Of a stretch of 64,000 nt of DNA, positions 8,499 to 18,333 are shown in pieces. The number at the start of each line of letters is the position of its first letter. Position 1 is the first letter of the stretch. The position numbers and the translations under genes are program-made. The notes beneath the pieces were generated by a model. It did no database searches. It worked only from the letters and a program-made list of their open reading frames with translations, and had not been told where the DNA came from. Origin of the DNA: Falsigemmobacter faecalis (GTDB lineage Bacteria > Pseudomonadota > Alphaproteobacteria > Rhodobacterales > Rhodobacteraceae); contig NZ_RRAZ01000010.1 of the NCBI RefSeq assembly GCF_003863335.1, positions 62,001 to 126,000 on the forward strand, written 5' to 3'.

Positions 8499-9239
8499 AT
8501 GGCAGGCCATTCGAAATGGGCGAACATCCAGCACCGCAAGGGCAAGCAGGATGGCATCCGCTCCAAGATGTTCTCGAAGCTGGCGAAGGAAATCACCGTC
8601 GCCGCCAAGATGGGCGACCCCGATCCCGATAAAAACCCGCGTCTGCGTCTGGCCATCAAGGCTTCCAAAGCCCAGTCGATGCCGAAAGACGTGATCGACC
8701 GTGCGATCAAAAAATCGCAGACCGGCGATGCGGCGGATTACACCGAGATCCGTTATGAGGGTTACGGCGCGGGCGGCATTGCGATCATCGTCGAAGCGAT
8801 GACCGACAACCTGAACCGCACCGCCTCCAACGTGCGCAGCTATTTCACCAAAGCGGGCGGCAATATGGGCCAGACCGGCTCGGTGAGCCATGGCTTTGAC
8901 CGCCTGGGTGCGATCACCTATCCGCTGAGCGCAGGCGATGCCGATAAGGTCATGGAAGCGGCGATCGACGCCGGAGCCGATGACGTTGTGACCGACGAAG
9001 ACGGTCACTTCATCTATTGCGCGGTCGAAGACCTGTCGGCTGTCTCGGAGGCGCTGGAAGCGGTTTTGGGCGAATCCACCGAAGCCAAGCTGATCTGGAA
9101 GCCGCAGGTTCTGACCGAGGTGGATCTGGAGACCGCGCAGAAGCTGATGAAGCTGGTGGATCTGCTGGAAGAGGATGACGATGTGCAGACCGTCACCCAT
9201 AACTTCGACGTCCCCGAGGATGTGGCAGCGCAGCTCTGA
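8499..9239 (+). CDS. yebC: YebC/TACO1-family protein
   Basis: 246 aa, full length for the family. The N-terminal signature [18 protein letters not shown] is unmistakable, and the acidic middle and C-terminal domains follow ([37 protein letters not shown]). Members have been described as DNA-binding regulators (PmpR) and, more recently, as helpers of translation through difficult peptide stretches. GGAGAAGG lies just before the ATG. A hairpin terminator follows at 9277-9307, so the gene is probably monocistronic. Confidence 0.95.
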   Translation: MAGHSKWANIQHRKGKQDGIRSKMFSKLAKEITVAAKMGDPDPDKNPRLRLAIKASKAQSMPKDVIDRAIKKSQTGDAADYTEIRYEGYGAGGIAIIVEAMTDNLNRTASNVRSYFTKAGGNMGQTGSVSHGFDRLGAITYPLSAGDADKVMEAAIDAGADDVVTDEDGHFIYCAVEDLSAVSEALEAVLGESTEAKLIWKPQVLTEVDLETAQKLMKLVDLLEEDDDVQTVTHNFDVPEDVAAQL

Positions 9240-9276
9240 TCCTGCGGGACTGCCGATGCGGTGAATGCTTTGAGAG

Positions 9277-9307
9277 CCCCCGGTGCCGATGCGCAGCGGG
9301 GGTTTTT
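9277..9307 (+). terminator. Intrinsic terminator after yebC
   Basis: CCCCCG (9277-9282) pairs with CGGGGG (9297-9302), followed by TTTTT. Confidence 0.8.
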
Positions 9308-9325
9308 CTGTCGGGGGCGCAAAGA

Positions 9326-9388
9326 GGGGCTCTGCCCCGCCAGGGCTGCGCCCTGCCCCCCCGGAGTATTTTTCAAAAAGCCAAAGCA
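9326..9388 (+). repeat. Palindrome-plus-tail intergenic repeat, copy B
   Basis: Two small hairpins (GGGGC/GCCCC at 9326-9338; CAGGGC/GCCCTG at 9341-9355) are followed by GGAGTATTTTT, CAAAAAGCC and AAAGCA (9363-9388). The tail is nearly identical to that of the copy at 3172-3196, in the same orientation, and again lies between convergent genes. Confidence 0.7.
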
Positions 9389-9422
9389 AAAGCCCGGGCG
9401 CGCTGAGCGGGCCCGGGCTTTT
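9387..9422. terminator. Bidirectional terminator after nrdF
   Basis: AGCCCGGGC (9391-9399) and GCCCGGGCT (9411-9419) form a 9-bp stem, with A residues on the left and TTTT on the right. It can stop nrdF from the right and transcripts reading past yebC from the left. Confidence 0.8.
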
Positions 9423-9444
9423 GTGGCAGATCAGGATGCCGGGA

Positions 9445-10489
<1,045 letters not shown>

Positions 10490-10610
10490 GGCGGCGGGTC
10501 TTTCACAGAAGAGGGGCTTTGTGCACGGGCATGGACTGCGACAAATAGGGATGGCGCGACTGTGGCGATCCTGATCAGATGGCGCAGAGCTGAGCGGAGC
10601 CGGTATCGTT

Positions 10611-11579
10611 ATGAGCACGGATGTTTCCCCTGCCCCGTCCCTGCGCAAAGCGGTGGTGCTTTGCGTCGATCAGGCCTATCTGCCCTTCGCGCTGTTTTTG
10701 ATGCGGCAGATTGATTTCCATGAGCCGGAGCGCGATTTCGACTTTGTGCTGATGTCCGACAGCGATCTGGCGGTGCCTGCGGGGTTTGAGGCGCTGCGGA
10801 TCCGGCTTCTGCCGCCGCTGGAGAGCGCGGAATATGACGCGCAGAAGATCACGCATCTGTCGCGCGCTACCTATCTGCGGCTCTGGGCGCCGCAGGCGCT
10901 GGCGGGGGCCTATGACCGGGTGCTCTATCTCGATGCCGATATGTTCGCCGATGCGGGCGGCTTTTCCCGGCTGATGGCGGTGGAGATGCGGGGCCTGGCG
11001 ATTGCGGCGGTGCGCGATGTGCAGCAGTGGTATCGCCCCACCCGCGATGTGGAGGAGTTTCGCAAAGCCGGCCGACGGGGGCGGCGCTATTTCAATGGCG
11101 GGCTTTTGCTGATTGATGTGGCGCAATATCTGGCTGATGACATCCTGGGGCGGGCGCTGCAAATCGCGGCCGCGCATCCCGAGTGGGTCCGCCATCATGA
11201 TCAGTCGCTGCTGAACCTGACCGTCGACGGATCATGGCTGGAGTTATCTCCCGTCTGGAACTGGCAATGGCCGATCAAATACGCGCTTTATGGCGACTGG
11301 AGTGGTGCCAGGCTGCATCACTTCATCGGCTGGTATAAGCCCTGGGCGGATCGCGAGGCGATCTGTGCGGCGCGTTTCACGCTGGGCTATGAGGCCTTTC
11401 TGAGCCGGCATTTCCCCGAGACCCCGCGCGCGGGGCCGCAGAAGCCCTCTCTGCTGACCGGGGGAAAGCGGTTCTGGAAGGCGGTGCTGCGGTTTTTTGC
11501 GCTGCGCAGGCGGGCGCTGGCCTATTTCCGTGAGTTCCCCGAGGCTTACCACACGAAAGTGAACCGCCCGCCGCCGTGA
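10611..11579 (+). CDS. Glycosyltransferase family 8 protein
   Basis: 322 aa. GT8 enzymes are retaining transferases using nucleotide sugars, for example in lipopolysaccharide core assembly. The metal-binding DxD is in RVLYLDADMFADAG, the second GT8 motif is FNGGLLLIDVAQ, and the C-terminal metal-ligating histidine segment is HFIGWYKPW, equivalent to the usual H-x-x-G-x-x-K-P-W. No signal peptide is present, so a cytoplasmic or membrane-face enzyme is likely. It is transcribed away from nrdF and toward the GT25 gene. Sugar and acceptor are unknown. Confidence 0.88.
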   Translation: MSTDVSPAPSLRKAVVLCVDQAYLPFALFLMRQIDFHEPERDFDFVLMSDSDLAVPAGFEALRIRLLPPLESAEYDAQKITHLSRATYLRLWAPQALAGAYDRVLYLDADMFADAGGFSRLMAVEMRGLAIAAVRDVQQWYRPTRDVEEFRKAGRRGRRYFNGGLLLIDVAQYLADDILGRALQIAAAHPEWVRHHDQSLLNLTVDGSWLELSPVWNWQWPIKYALYGDWSGARLHHFIGWYKPWADREAICAARFTLGYEAFLSRHFPETPRAGPQKPSLLTGGKRFWKAVLRFFALRRRALAYFREFPEAYHTKVNRPPP

Positions 11580-11631
11580 GGCTGGCCCGGGCTGACCGAC
11601 GGCGGCCCGCTGCCCTCTGCGGCGCGGCCTC

Positions 11632-12348
11632 TCAGCTTCTGACAGTATTCCAGAGCGCCCAGCCGTAAAGCGGCAGGCGGCGCTTGAGGTCATACCAGCC
11701 GTTGCGTGTGCCCCGGTCTGCTGCCCCCTCTGGGCCGATGACGCTGGTGACATAGGTCAGCCCTACGGGTGGCATATCGAAGGAGAGGCCCAATCCGCTA
11801 CGGCTCATGAGGTAGCGCAACTGATCGTCGACCGGACGGTGCAGCTTTTGCTCATTCAGATCGCGGAGGAATTCAGCCGCACCTTCCCGGTTCCAGAGGA
11901 TGGCCGACATGAGGATCGGAAACTGAAATGAACGACGCAGGCGACGGCCGGCGATATCGGCGATATTCCGGTAACGTTTAGGATAAGGCGACGAGAGGTT
12001 GATGCAGTGCCAGCGCTGCCCGGGGTGGGCTTCCAGCCAGGCCAGCGTGGCCTCGATGGCCGGGAAGGTCTGATCGTCAAAACAGACGTCATCTTCAAAG
12101 ACCAGACAATGCTCTTCGTCGCTGGCGAGAAAGATCTCAAGGCAGCGCTTGTGGCTGAGCGCACAACCCAGCTCGCCCCGGCGGATGGGACGGTTGTGCA
12201 GGCTGCGGAAGCGGTGGTTGTCAAACTCAGGATGCGTGTCGATGACATCGGGCGCGATGGCGGCAAAGCGCCGGAAATTACGACCGGCACGGGAAAACTG
12301 CACTTTCAGCGCGTCCAGACGGTCTGTGCTGCGATCAAGGTTAATCAC
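11632..12348 (-). CDS. Glycosyltransferase family 25 protein (LPS-type)
   Basis: The 238-aa protein matches GT25 enzymes, which include lipooligosaccharide beta-1,4-galactosyltransferases. The N-terminal VINLDRSTDRLDAL, the RGELGCALSHKRCLEIFL segment and the acidic CLVFEDDVCF motif are characteristic. The start is uncertain. GTG at 12348 is the first standard start, but the natural first beta-strand (ILTLVINLDRS) runs upstream of it, and the only Shine-Dalgarno-like GGAG sits six bases before an ATT at 12360. A rare ATT start or a lost ATG is possible. It converges with the GT8 gene; both probably act on cell-surface glycans. Confidence 0.82.
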   Translation of the reverse strand: MINLDRSTDRLDALKVQFSRAGRNFRRFAAIAPDVIDTHPEFDNHRFRSLHNRPIRRGELGCALSHKRCLEIFLASDEEHCLVFEDDVCFDDQTFPAIEATLAWLEAHPGQRWHCINLSSPYPKRYRNIADIAGRRLRRSFQFPILMSAILWNREGAAEFLRDLNEQKLHRPVDDQLRYLMSRSGLGLSFDMPPVGLTYVTSVIGPEGAADRGTRNGWYDLKRRLPLYGWALWNTVRS

Positions 12349-12519
12349 TAGAGTAAGAATGGCGATCTCCGTTCCCGGTCAGATGTCAGACGCGCCGGGA
12401 AACCTCCGGTCCGGAAATCCTATAGCCTCACCTGCACGGGTATTTCATGCGACATCAGGTCTCTGAAATCAACCTGAGGTACATTTTTCTCCAAGCCTGG
12501 GTATAAGCACCCTGACATG

Positions 12520-12552
12520 AAAAAGACGCCGGGACGGACCCGGCGTCTTTTT
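12520..12552. terminator. Terminator after nrdE
   Basis: GACGCCGGG (12525-12533) and CCCGGCGTC (12539-12547) form a perfect 9-bp stem with a five-base loop, flanked by AAAAA and TTTTT, so it can act in both directions. It ends the nrdHIE transcript and isolates it from nrdF. Confidence 0.9.
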
Positions 12553-12581
12553 GCGATGTCACTCTCTCGGCAGAGCCGGGC

Positions 12582-14708
12582 TTACAGCGTGCAGCTGACG
12601 CAGCCCTCAACCTCGGTGCCTTCCAGAGCGGTCTGGCGCAGGCGGATGTAGTAGATCGTCTTGATGCCCTTTTTCCAGGCATAGATCTGCGCGCGGTTGA
12701 TGTCGCGGGTGGTGGCTTCTGCCGGGAAGAACAGCGTCAGCGACAGGCCCTGGTCGACGTGCTCGGTCGCGGCCGCATAGACGTCGATGATGGCATCGGG
12801 GCCGATCTCATAGGCGTCGCGGTAATATTCCAGGTTCTCATTCGACATGAAGGCGGCCGGATAATAGACGCGGCCGATCTTGCCTTCCTTGCGGATCTCG
12901 ATTTTCGCCACGATCGGATGGATCGAGGAGGTCGAATTGTTGATATAGCTGATCGAGCCGGTCGGCGGCACGGCCTGGAGGTTACGGTTGTAAAGACCAT
13001 GGGCCATCACATCGGCCTTCAGCTGCTCCCAGTCGGCGCGGGTCGGCAGGGTTTTTCCCCCGAACAGACGCTCCACCTCTTCCGAGACCGGCAGCCAGTC
13101 ACGGGTGGTGTATTTGTCAAAGAACGAGCCATCTGCATATTTCGACTTGTCGAAATCTTTGAAGGTCGAGCCATGCTCGCGGGCCAGCAGGCAGGAGGTG
13201 CGGATCGCATGATAGGCGATGGCCGCAAAGTAAACGCTGGTGAATTCAACCGATTCCGGGCTGCCGTAGTGGATGCGTTCGCGCGCCAGGAACCCGTGCA
13301 GGTTCATCTGCCCCAGACCAACGGCATGGGCCTCATCATTGCCGCGACGGATCGAGGGCACCGATTCAATCGAGGACATTTCCGACACAGCCGTCAGCGC
13401 ACGCACAGCCGTTTCCACCGTCGCACCGAAGTCCGGGCCGTCCATGGTCGCCGCAATGTTCAGCGAACCGAGGTTGCAGGAGATATCGGTGCCGAGATGC
13501 TTGTAGGACAGATCCTCATTGAATTCAGAGGCTTCATTGACCTGCAGGATCTCTGAGCAGAGGTTCGACATGGTGATGCGCCCGTGGATCGGGTTGGCCG
13601 CATTCACGGTGTCTTCGAACATCACATAAGGATAGCCCGATTCAAACTGGATCTCAGCGATGGTCTGGAAGAAGGCGCGGGCCTTGATCTTCTTTTTCTT
13701 GATGCGCTTGTCGTCGACCATCTCGTCGTATTTCTCGGTGATGGAGATCTCCGAGAAGGGCACGCCGTAGACTTTCTCAACGTCATGCGGCGAGAAGAGG
13801 TACATATCCTCGTTTTTCTTCGCCAGCTCAAAGGTGATATCCGGGATCACCACACCCAGCGACAGCGTTTTGATACGGATTTTCTCATCCGCATTCTCCC
13901 GCTTGGTGTCGAGGAAGCGCATGATATCGGGGTGGTGCGCGTTCAGATAAACCGCCCCCGCGCCCTGACGTGCGCCCAGCTGGTTGGCATAAGAGAAGCT
14001 GTCTTCCAGCAGTTTCATCACCGGGATGACGCCCGAGGACTGGTTCTCGATGCCTTTGATCGGGGCGCCCATCTCACGCAGGTTGGTGAGCATGAGGGCC
14101 ACACCGCCACCGCGCTTTGAGAGCTGCAGTGCCGAGTTGATCGAGCGACCGATCGATTCCATGTTGTCTTCAAGGCGCAGCAGGAAGCACGAAATCAGCT
14201 CACCGCGCGACTTTTTCCCGGCGTTCAGGAAGGTCGGCGTGGCAGGCTGAAAGCGGCCCGAAAGCACCTCTTCCATGAACTGCATCGCCAGCTTCTGATC
14301 GCCGCGGGCCAGCGCCAGTGCGACCATCACGACACGGTCTTCATAGCGCTCAAGGAAGCGCTGACCGTCGCGGGTCTTCAGCGTGTAGCTGGTGTAATAT
14401 TTGAACGCGCCCAGGAAGGTCGGGAAGCGGAACTTCTTTTTGAAGGCCGCATTCCAGATGCCGTGCAGGAACTCACGCGGATATTGCGCCAGCACCTCGG
14501 CCTCATAATAGCCTTCCTCAACGAGGTAATCGAGTTTTTCATCCAGCGAGTGGAAGAAAACCGTGTTCTGATTCACATGCTGCAGGAAGTACTGCCGCGC
14601 CGCCATACGGTCGGCATCAAAGCGGATCTTTCCCTCATTGTCATAGAGGTTCAGCATCGCGTTCAGGGCATGGTAGTCCATGGCAGGTTTTACACTGTTG
14701 TCGAGCAT
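12582..14708 (-). CDS. nrdE: Class Ib ribonucleotide reductase alpha subunit
   Basis: The 708-aa catalytic subunit reduces ribonucleoside diphosphates. Active-site features are present: ELISCFLL and NLCSEILQ carry the redox cysteine pair, the region of NLCSE also carries the Asn and Glu catalytic residues, and the C-terminal CVSC pair shuttles electrons from NrdH. It lacks a long ATP-cone, as expected for class Ib. Its start overlaps the end of nrdI by 19 bp, showing translational coupling, and GGGGGATGG precedes the ATG at 14708. A strong terminator follows instead of nrdF. Confidence 0.96.
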   Translation of the reverse strand: MLDNSVKPAMDYHALNAMLNLYDNEGKIRFDADRMAARQYFLQHVNQNTVFFHSLDEKLDYLVEEGYYEAEVLAQYPREFLHGIWNAAFKKKFRFPTFLGAFKYYTSYTLKTRDGQRFLERYEDRVVMVALALARGDQKLAMQFMEEVLSGRFQPATPTFLNAGKKSRGELISCFLLRLEDNMESIGRSINSALQLSKRGGGVALMLTNLREMGAPIKGIENQSSGVIPVMKLLEDSFSYANQLGARQGAGAVYLNAHHPDIMRFLDTKRENADEKIRIKTLSLGVVIPDITFELAKKNEDMYLFSPHDVEKVYGVPFSEISITEKYDEMVDDKRIKKKKIKARAFFQTIAEIQFESGYPYVMFEDTVNAANPIHGRITMSNLCSEILQVNEASEFNEDLSYKHLGTDISCNLGSLNIAATMDGPDFGATVETAVRALTAVSEMSSIESVPSIRRGNDEAHAVGLGQMNLHGFLARERIHYGSPESVEFTSVYFAAIAYHAIRTSCLLAREHGSTFKDFDKSKYADGSFFDKYTTRDWLPVSEEVERLFGGKTLPTRADWEQLKADVMAHGLYNRNLQAVPPTGSISYINNSTSSIHPIVAKIEIRKEGKIGRVYYPAAFMSNENLEYYRDAYEIGPDAIIDVYAAATEHVDQGLSLTLFFPAEATTRDINRAQIYAWKKGIKTIYYIRLRQTALEGTEVEGCVSCTL

Positions 14709-15106
14709 TCCATCCCCCGGAATTTTTCAAGACCCGCTGTCACGCGGTCAATATCAGTCTCGGTTCCCGCCAGCTCAAAGCTGTAAAGAACCGGAACATT
14801 GCATTTAGCCGCAATCACCCGACCTGCAAGGGCATAGGTGACGCCGAAGTTCCGATTACCCGCTGCGATCACACCGCGCAGCAGAGCACGCCGCGCGGGA
14901 TCGTTCAGAAAGCGGATCACCTGTTTGGGCACCGCGCCGCGCCCCTCGCCGTCCGCATAGGTCGGGCAGATCAGCACGAAGGGCTTTTCAGGCACCGGCA
15001 TCTCCTCTTTGGGAGAGACCGGGATGCGCAGGGCCGCAAGGCCCAGACGCGCGACAAAGCGGGCCGTATTGCCCGAGCCGGAAGAAAAATAAACCAGACC
15101 CGCCAA
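14690..15106 (-). CDS. nrdI: NrdI flavodoxin for class Ib ribonucleotide reductase
   Basis: 138 aa. The flavin-binding loop [13 protein letters not shown] and the later [17 protein letters not shown] and GNRNFG segments are NrdI signatures. NrdI supplies the oxidant that activates the manganese centre of NrdF. It lies between nrdH (15-bp gap) and nrdE (19-bp overlap) in one operon. Confidence 0.95.
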   Translation of the reverse strand: MAGLVYFSSGSGNTARFVARLGLAALRIPVSPKEEMPVPEKPFVLICPTYADGEGRGAVPKQVIRFLNDPARRALLRGVIAAGNRNFGVTYALAGRVIAAKCNVPVLYSFELAGTETDIDRVTAGLEKFRGMECSTTV

Positions 15107-15121
15107 AGCGCCCGCCGCCGG

Positions 15122-15343
15122 TCAGGCCAGACGGCCGATCATGTCCGGACGAAAGCCGGCCCAATGCGCTTCACCGGCGATCACAACAGGCGCCTGGCGA
15201 TAGCCGAGCGACTGCACCATCTCCATCGCCGCCGCATCCTGCGTGAGGTCGATCACGTCATAGGACAGACCCTTGGCATCGAGTGCGCGGGTCGTCGCCG
15301 TGCACTGAACGCAGGCGGGTTTGCTGTAGACGGTGATGGTCAT
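15122..15343 (-). CDS. nrdH: NrdH glutaredoxin-like redoxin
   Basis: 73 aa, the usual NrdH size. The redox pair is in YSKPACVQCTAT (CxxC) and the C-terminal substrate-specificity motif is HWAGFRPDMI, matching the WSGFRP-type signature. It donates electrons to NrdE, using thioredoxin reductase. The ATG at 15343 is preceded by AGGAG and gives the correct N-terminus; frames extending further upstream are not conserved. First gene of nrdHIE. Confidence 0.95.
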   Translation of the reverse strand: MTITVYSKPACVQCTATTRALDAKGLSYDVIDLTQDAAAMEMVQSLGYRQAPVVIAGEAHWAGFRPDMIGRLA

Positions 15344-15667
15344 TTCCTGACTCCTGTCCGAACTGTTAAATACCGCTCCGATCCGCGCCCCCGGCCACAT
15401 GCCGGAAGACCCGCATCGTGCCAGAGACCGGCCGCAGCAGCTGGTCTGTCACGACCCCGGGGTCGCATATGCACAGACACGACTGCACGCCTCCCGACTT
15501 GTGCCGAGAGCCTGTCCATTCGTATCTCTACAGAGCTTTCCAGAGGTCTGCCGATGCGGCCAATGGCTGCGCCGGCGTCCTGCCCCGTCTTCGGTTGACC
15601 CGTCCTCGTGACCCCTTCATTTCGCATCCGGGGGGCTTGGAAGTCAATCAGGGAAAACTGCTCCGGA

Positions 15668-15682
15668 CCCCATATATTGGGG
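15668..15682. promoter_or_regulatory. NrdR-like palindrome
   Basis: CCCCATATATTGGGG is a near-perfect palindrome with an A/T core, similar to but one base shorter than the published NrdR box core. It lies about 325 bp before nrdH. A second half-matching element (CAAC...GTTG, 15692-15710) is 26 bp away centre to centre, not the classic 31-32 bp, so the call is tentative. Confidence 0.4.
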
Positions 15683-15714
15683 TTGACGAGGCAACTAAGT
15701 ATATCTGTTGCGTT

Positions 15715-15723
15715 TTATCCACA
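15715..15723 (+). promoter_or_regulatory. DnaA box in the nrd upstream region
   Basis: TTATCCACA is an exact match to the strong DnaA box. A weak inverted box TGTGAACAA follows at 15730-15738, and CACAG/CTGTG (15720-15733) forms a 5-bp inverted repeat between them. DnaA control of ribonucleotide reductase genes is known in other bacteria. Confidence 0.6.
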
Positions 15724-15759
15724 GACCACTGTGAACAACTTTCTGTGCGCAAAATGCGC

Positions 15760-16740
15760 TCAGACCGCGCGTTCCCACAGCGATGCGACATCGAGCATGC
15801 GGCAGGAAAAGCCCCATTCGTTGTCATACCAGCCGAAAACCCGCACGATCCCGCCGCCCGTGACCACGGTCTCCGGCAGCGCCATAACCACACTTTCGGG
15901 CCGCGCGCGCAGGTCCGAGGACACCAATGGCTTGTTCGTCCAGCCGATAACACCGCCCGCAGATTGCAGAATCGCGTTGATCTCTGCCGCCGTGCCATGA
16001 TGCCGCGGATGAAAGCTCAGATCGATCGCCGAGACGCTGGCCACCGGCACCCGAACGGCGGCGCAGGAGACGCGGCCCGCAATCTGCGGCAGCACCACAT
16101 CGACCAGATGACCCGCGCTGGTGGTGGTCGGCACCATCGAAAGCGCCGCCGCCCGCGATCTGGCAGGGGCGCCGCGCGGCGCATCCACCGTGGGCTGGCT
16201 GCCGGTGTAGCAGTGGATCGTCGTCATCCAGCCTGATTCCACCCCCACCGTCTCCTCCAGCACCCGCAGCAGCGGCGCCAGCGCATTGGTCGTGCAGGAC
16301 GCATTGGAGACGATCTTATGGCTGCGGCGCAGCGCCTCTTCATTGGCCCCGAGCACCACGGTGAATTCCGCAGCCTCTGAGGGGCCGGAAATCAGCACCC
16401 GCCCTGCCCCGGCCCGCAGACCGCGCGCGGCCACCTCGGGCGTATCGGCGCGGCCGGTGCATTCCATCACCAGATCAATATCGCTCAGATCCAGAGTTGA
16501 GAGATCCGCCGCACGGGTCAGGCGCAGGCGGCGGCCCGCCACGAGCAGATGGCCTTCCTCCAAACGGACCTCACCGGGGAAGACGCCGAAAACGCTGTCA
16601 AATTCCGTGAGATAGGCGACATCTTCGGCGCTGGCGATATCGTTCAGAGCGACGATCTCAATCCCCGGCCAGCGCCCGGTGATCCAGGCCCGCAACACCG
16701 TCCGGCCGATCCGGCCCATTCCGTTAAGGGCGACCCGCAT
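15760..16740 (-). CDS. Glyceraldehyde-3-phosphate dehydrogenase family protein
   Basis: 326 aa. N-terminal NAD-binding motif MRVALNGMGRIGRTVLRAW, catalytic cysteine C149 in SNASCTTNALAPL, the general-base histidine in TTIHCYTGSQPTVDAP, and the C-terminal GWYDNEWGFSCRMLD are all present, so it should be active. It diverges from ordinary glycolytic GapA (ESGWMTTIH and PLVSSDLRARPESVV lean toward erythrose-4-phosphate dehydrogenase-like forms), so the substrate is open. The ATG at 16740 was chosen because the Rossmann motif begins there; longer starts add unconserved residues. It follows the aldolase gene by 96 bp on the same strand. Confidence 0.85.
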   Translation of the reverse strand: MRVALNGMGRIGRTVLRAWITGRWPGIEIVALNDIASAEDVAYLTEFDSVFGVFPGEVRLEEGHLLVAGRRLRLTRAADLSTLDLSDIDLVMECTGRADTPEVAARGLRAGAGRVLISGPSEAAEFTVVLGANEEALRRSHKIVSNASCTTNALAPLLRVLEETVGVESGWMTTIHCYTGSQPTVDAPRGAPARSRAAALSMVPTTTSAGHLVDVVLPQIAGRVSCAAVRVPVASVSAIDLSFHPRHHGTAAEINAILQSAGGVIGWTNKPLVSSDLRARPESVVMALPETVVTGGGIVRVFGWYDNEWGFSCRMLDVASLWERAV

Positions 16741-16836
16741 TGCCTGAACTCCCGCGCATCCGTGATTCGTCGCGCGGCACACTGCGCCTGACGAAGCGGA
16801 ACTTCCAGAGGGCGTGACGCATAGCCGCCCCCCGTT

Positions 16837-18012
16837 TCAGTAAGACCTCCCCCGGGCCGAGACCGGCCAGAGCACTTCCACCTGATCGCCGCGCAGACCA
16901 ACATACCAGTCATGCAGATTGCAGGTCGGATCGCAGTGCCCGGGCACCAGCCGCAGCCGCTCGCCGATCCGCAGGACCCCCTCCGGGTCGCGGATCTGGC
17001 TATGCTCGTCTGACACGCCCGTGCAGGTCAGACCCGGCCGCCCGAAGACCAGCGGCAGACCTGATTCCATGGTCAGGCTTTTCAGCCCGGCATCCGTCAC
17101 CGCCTGGCCGGGCTTTGCGGTGCTGATGACCTGGGTCAGCACAAAAAGTGCATTCTCCCAGAGGCCCTCATCAAAGCGGCGCCCCTCAATATCGAGAACG
17201 CGGCCATAATCGGCATCCATAAAGGCATAGCTGCCGCATTGCAGCTCGGTATAAATCCCCGACGACGTCTCAAAGGTATAGCTGCCCGTCCCCGCCCCGG
17301 TCACGGTTTCGGGGGGAAGTCCGGCCGCTTTCAGCGCGTCAATCACCTCTGCAGTGCGCAAAATCGCCTCTGCGGCAGCGGCACGGCGGCTGTTGAATTC
17401 GGTCAGATGCTGCACCGAGCCCTGATAGCTCTGCAGCCCCGCATAGCGCAGCCCCTCGGCCGCCGTGATGGCCTGCGCCAGCGCCACGGCCGCATCGGCG
17501 CCCTGCACGCCGCAGCGCCCGGCACCGCTGTCATATTCGACCAGCACATCCAGCGGATATCCGTGCCGCGCCACCGCCTGCGCCAGATCAGCCACCGCCC
17601 CGGGCGCATCCACACAAACGGCGACCCGCCCGCCAAAGCGCGGCAGCTGCGCCAGACGGTCGATCATCCGCGGGTCGCGCACTTCATTGCTGATCAGAAT
17701 GTCCTTCACCCCGGCACGGGCGAAAACCTCAGCCTCAGAGACCTTCTGGCAGCAGATACCGCTCGCGCCGCCGATCTGCTCCTGCAGGCGGTAGACATCG
17801 ACCGAGCGGTGCATCTTGCCGTGGACCCGCAGCTTCATGCCATGGGTGGCGACAAAGGTGCTCATGCGGCGCAGATTGCGCGCGAGCGCATCGAGATCCA
17901 GAATCAGCGCCGGGGTCTGCACCTCTGAGAGCGACATGCCCGGCAGCGCGGGCAGATCGAACCCCGGCTCAAGCCCTGCCAGATGCTGCGGAACGGAACT
18001 CTCTTGCGCCAT
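16837..18012 (-). CDS. 3-hydroxy-D-aspartate aldolase (BhcC/DSD1-like)
   Basis: The 391-aa protein closely resembles the Paracoccus D-3-hydroxyaspartate aldolase across its length: LPGMSLSEVQTPALILDLDAL, HGKMHRSVDVYRLQE with the PLP lysine, GICCQKVSEAEVFARAG, GAGRCGV, LQCGSYAFMDADYGR and LVPGHCDPTCNLHDWYVG with metal-binding residues. That enzyme cleaves 3-hydroxyaspartate to glycine and glyoxylate, the BhcC step of the beta-hydroxyaspartate cycle. None of the partner genes bhcA, bhcB or bhcD is in the window. D-threonine aldolase or D-serine dehydratase activity is the alternative within this fold. The ATG at 18012 has GAGGG before it. Confidence 0.85.
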   Translation of the reverse strand: MAQESSVPQHLAGLEPGFDLPALPGMSLSEVQTPALILDLDALARNLRRMSTFVATHGMKLRVHGKMHRSVDVYRLQEQIGGASGICCQKVSEAEVFARAGVKDILISNEVRDPRMIDRLAQLPRFGGRVAVCVDAPGAVADLAQAVARHGYPLDVLVEYDSGAGRCGVQGADAAVALAQAITAAEGLRYAGLQSYQGSVQHLTEFNSRRAAAAEAILRTAEVIDALKAAGLPPETVTGAGTGSYTFETSSGIYTELQCGSYAFMDADYGRVLDIEGRRFDEGLWENALFVLTQVISTAKPGQAVTDAGLKSLTMESGLPLVFGRPGLTCTGVSDEHSQIRDPEGVLRIGERLRLVPGHCDPTCNLHDWYVGLRGDQVEVLWPVSARGRSY

Positions 18013-18147
18013 GATCCCTCGTCGCAAAACCGCGCAGCACGAGGAACCGTCTGCGCGAAACACTTCGCAGATGGGTGACGCGCAAATGCTCACAGGTCAA
18101 GCGAAGGCCTGACGGCAAGGCGTAAAAACAGCGATGTCGGAAGAAAA

Positions 18148-18223
18148 TGGCAGGGGCAGCAGGGTTCGAACCCGCGACCTACGGTTTTGGAGACCGTCGC
18201 TCTACCAGCTGAGCTATACCCCT
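18148..18223 (-). tRNA. tRNA-Trp (CCA anticodon)
   Basis: The 76-nt gene folds as a normal cloverleaf: acceptor AGGGGTA with TGCCCCT, D-arm around AGCTCAGC, anticodon stem ACGGT/ACCGT enclosing the loop CTCCAAA (anticodon CCA), T-arm with GGTTCGAACC, discriminator G and an encoded CCA end at 18150-18148. Confidence 0.97.
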
Positions 18224-18333
18224 GTCGTGCGGCCTGATTAGGTATTTTGCCCAAGGCCGTCAAGCGGGTATCAGCGCTAAAATGCGATGACACACGAATT
18301 TTCCCGCCCCGGCCTTTGCGGCAGGGCGGCCCC

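Larger units (their letters stand above)
15344..15759. promoter_or_regulatory. 416-bp upstream region of nrdHIE
   Basis: No gene is supported here. The stretch next to the GAPDH stop contains an NrdR-like palindrome (15668-15682), a perfect DnaA box (15715-15723) and a second weak inverted box (15730-15738). It is A/T-richer at 15690-15740 than its surroundings. The 300 bp between these sites and nrdH show nothing recognisable, implying a long leader or a second promoter. Confidence 0.55.

Noticed and set aside
15692-15710. Second NrdR box (CAAC...GTTG)
   Set aside because: Poor match in the core and 26 bp centre-to-centre from the first palindrome rather than 31-32 bp.
15715-15738. Replication origin suggested by the DnaA boxes
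   Set aside because: Only one strong and one weak box, no A/T-rich unwinding element or origin-type gene neighbours; a regulatory role for nrd is simpler.
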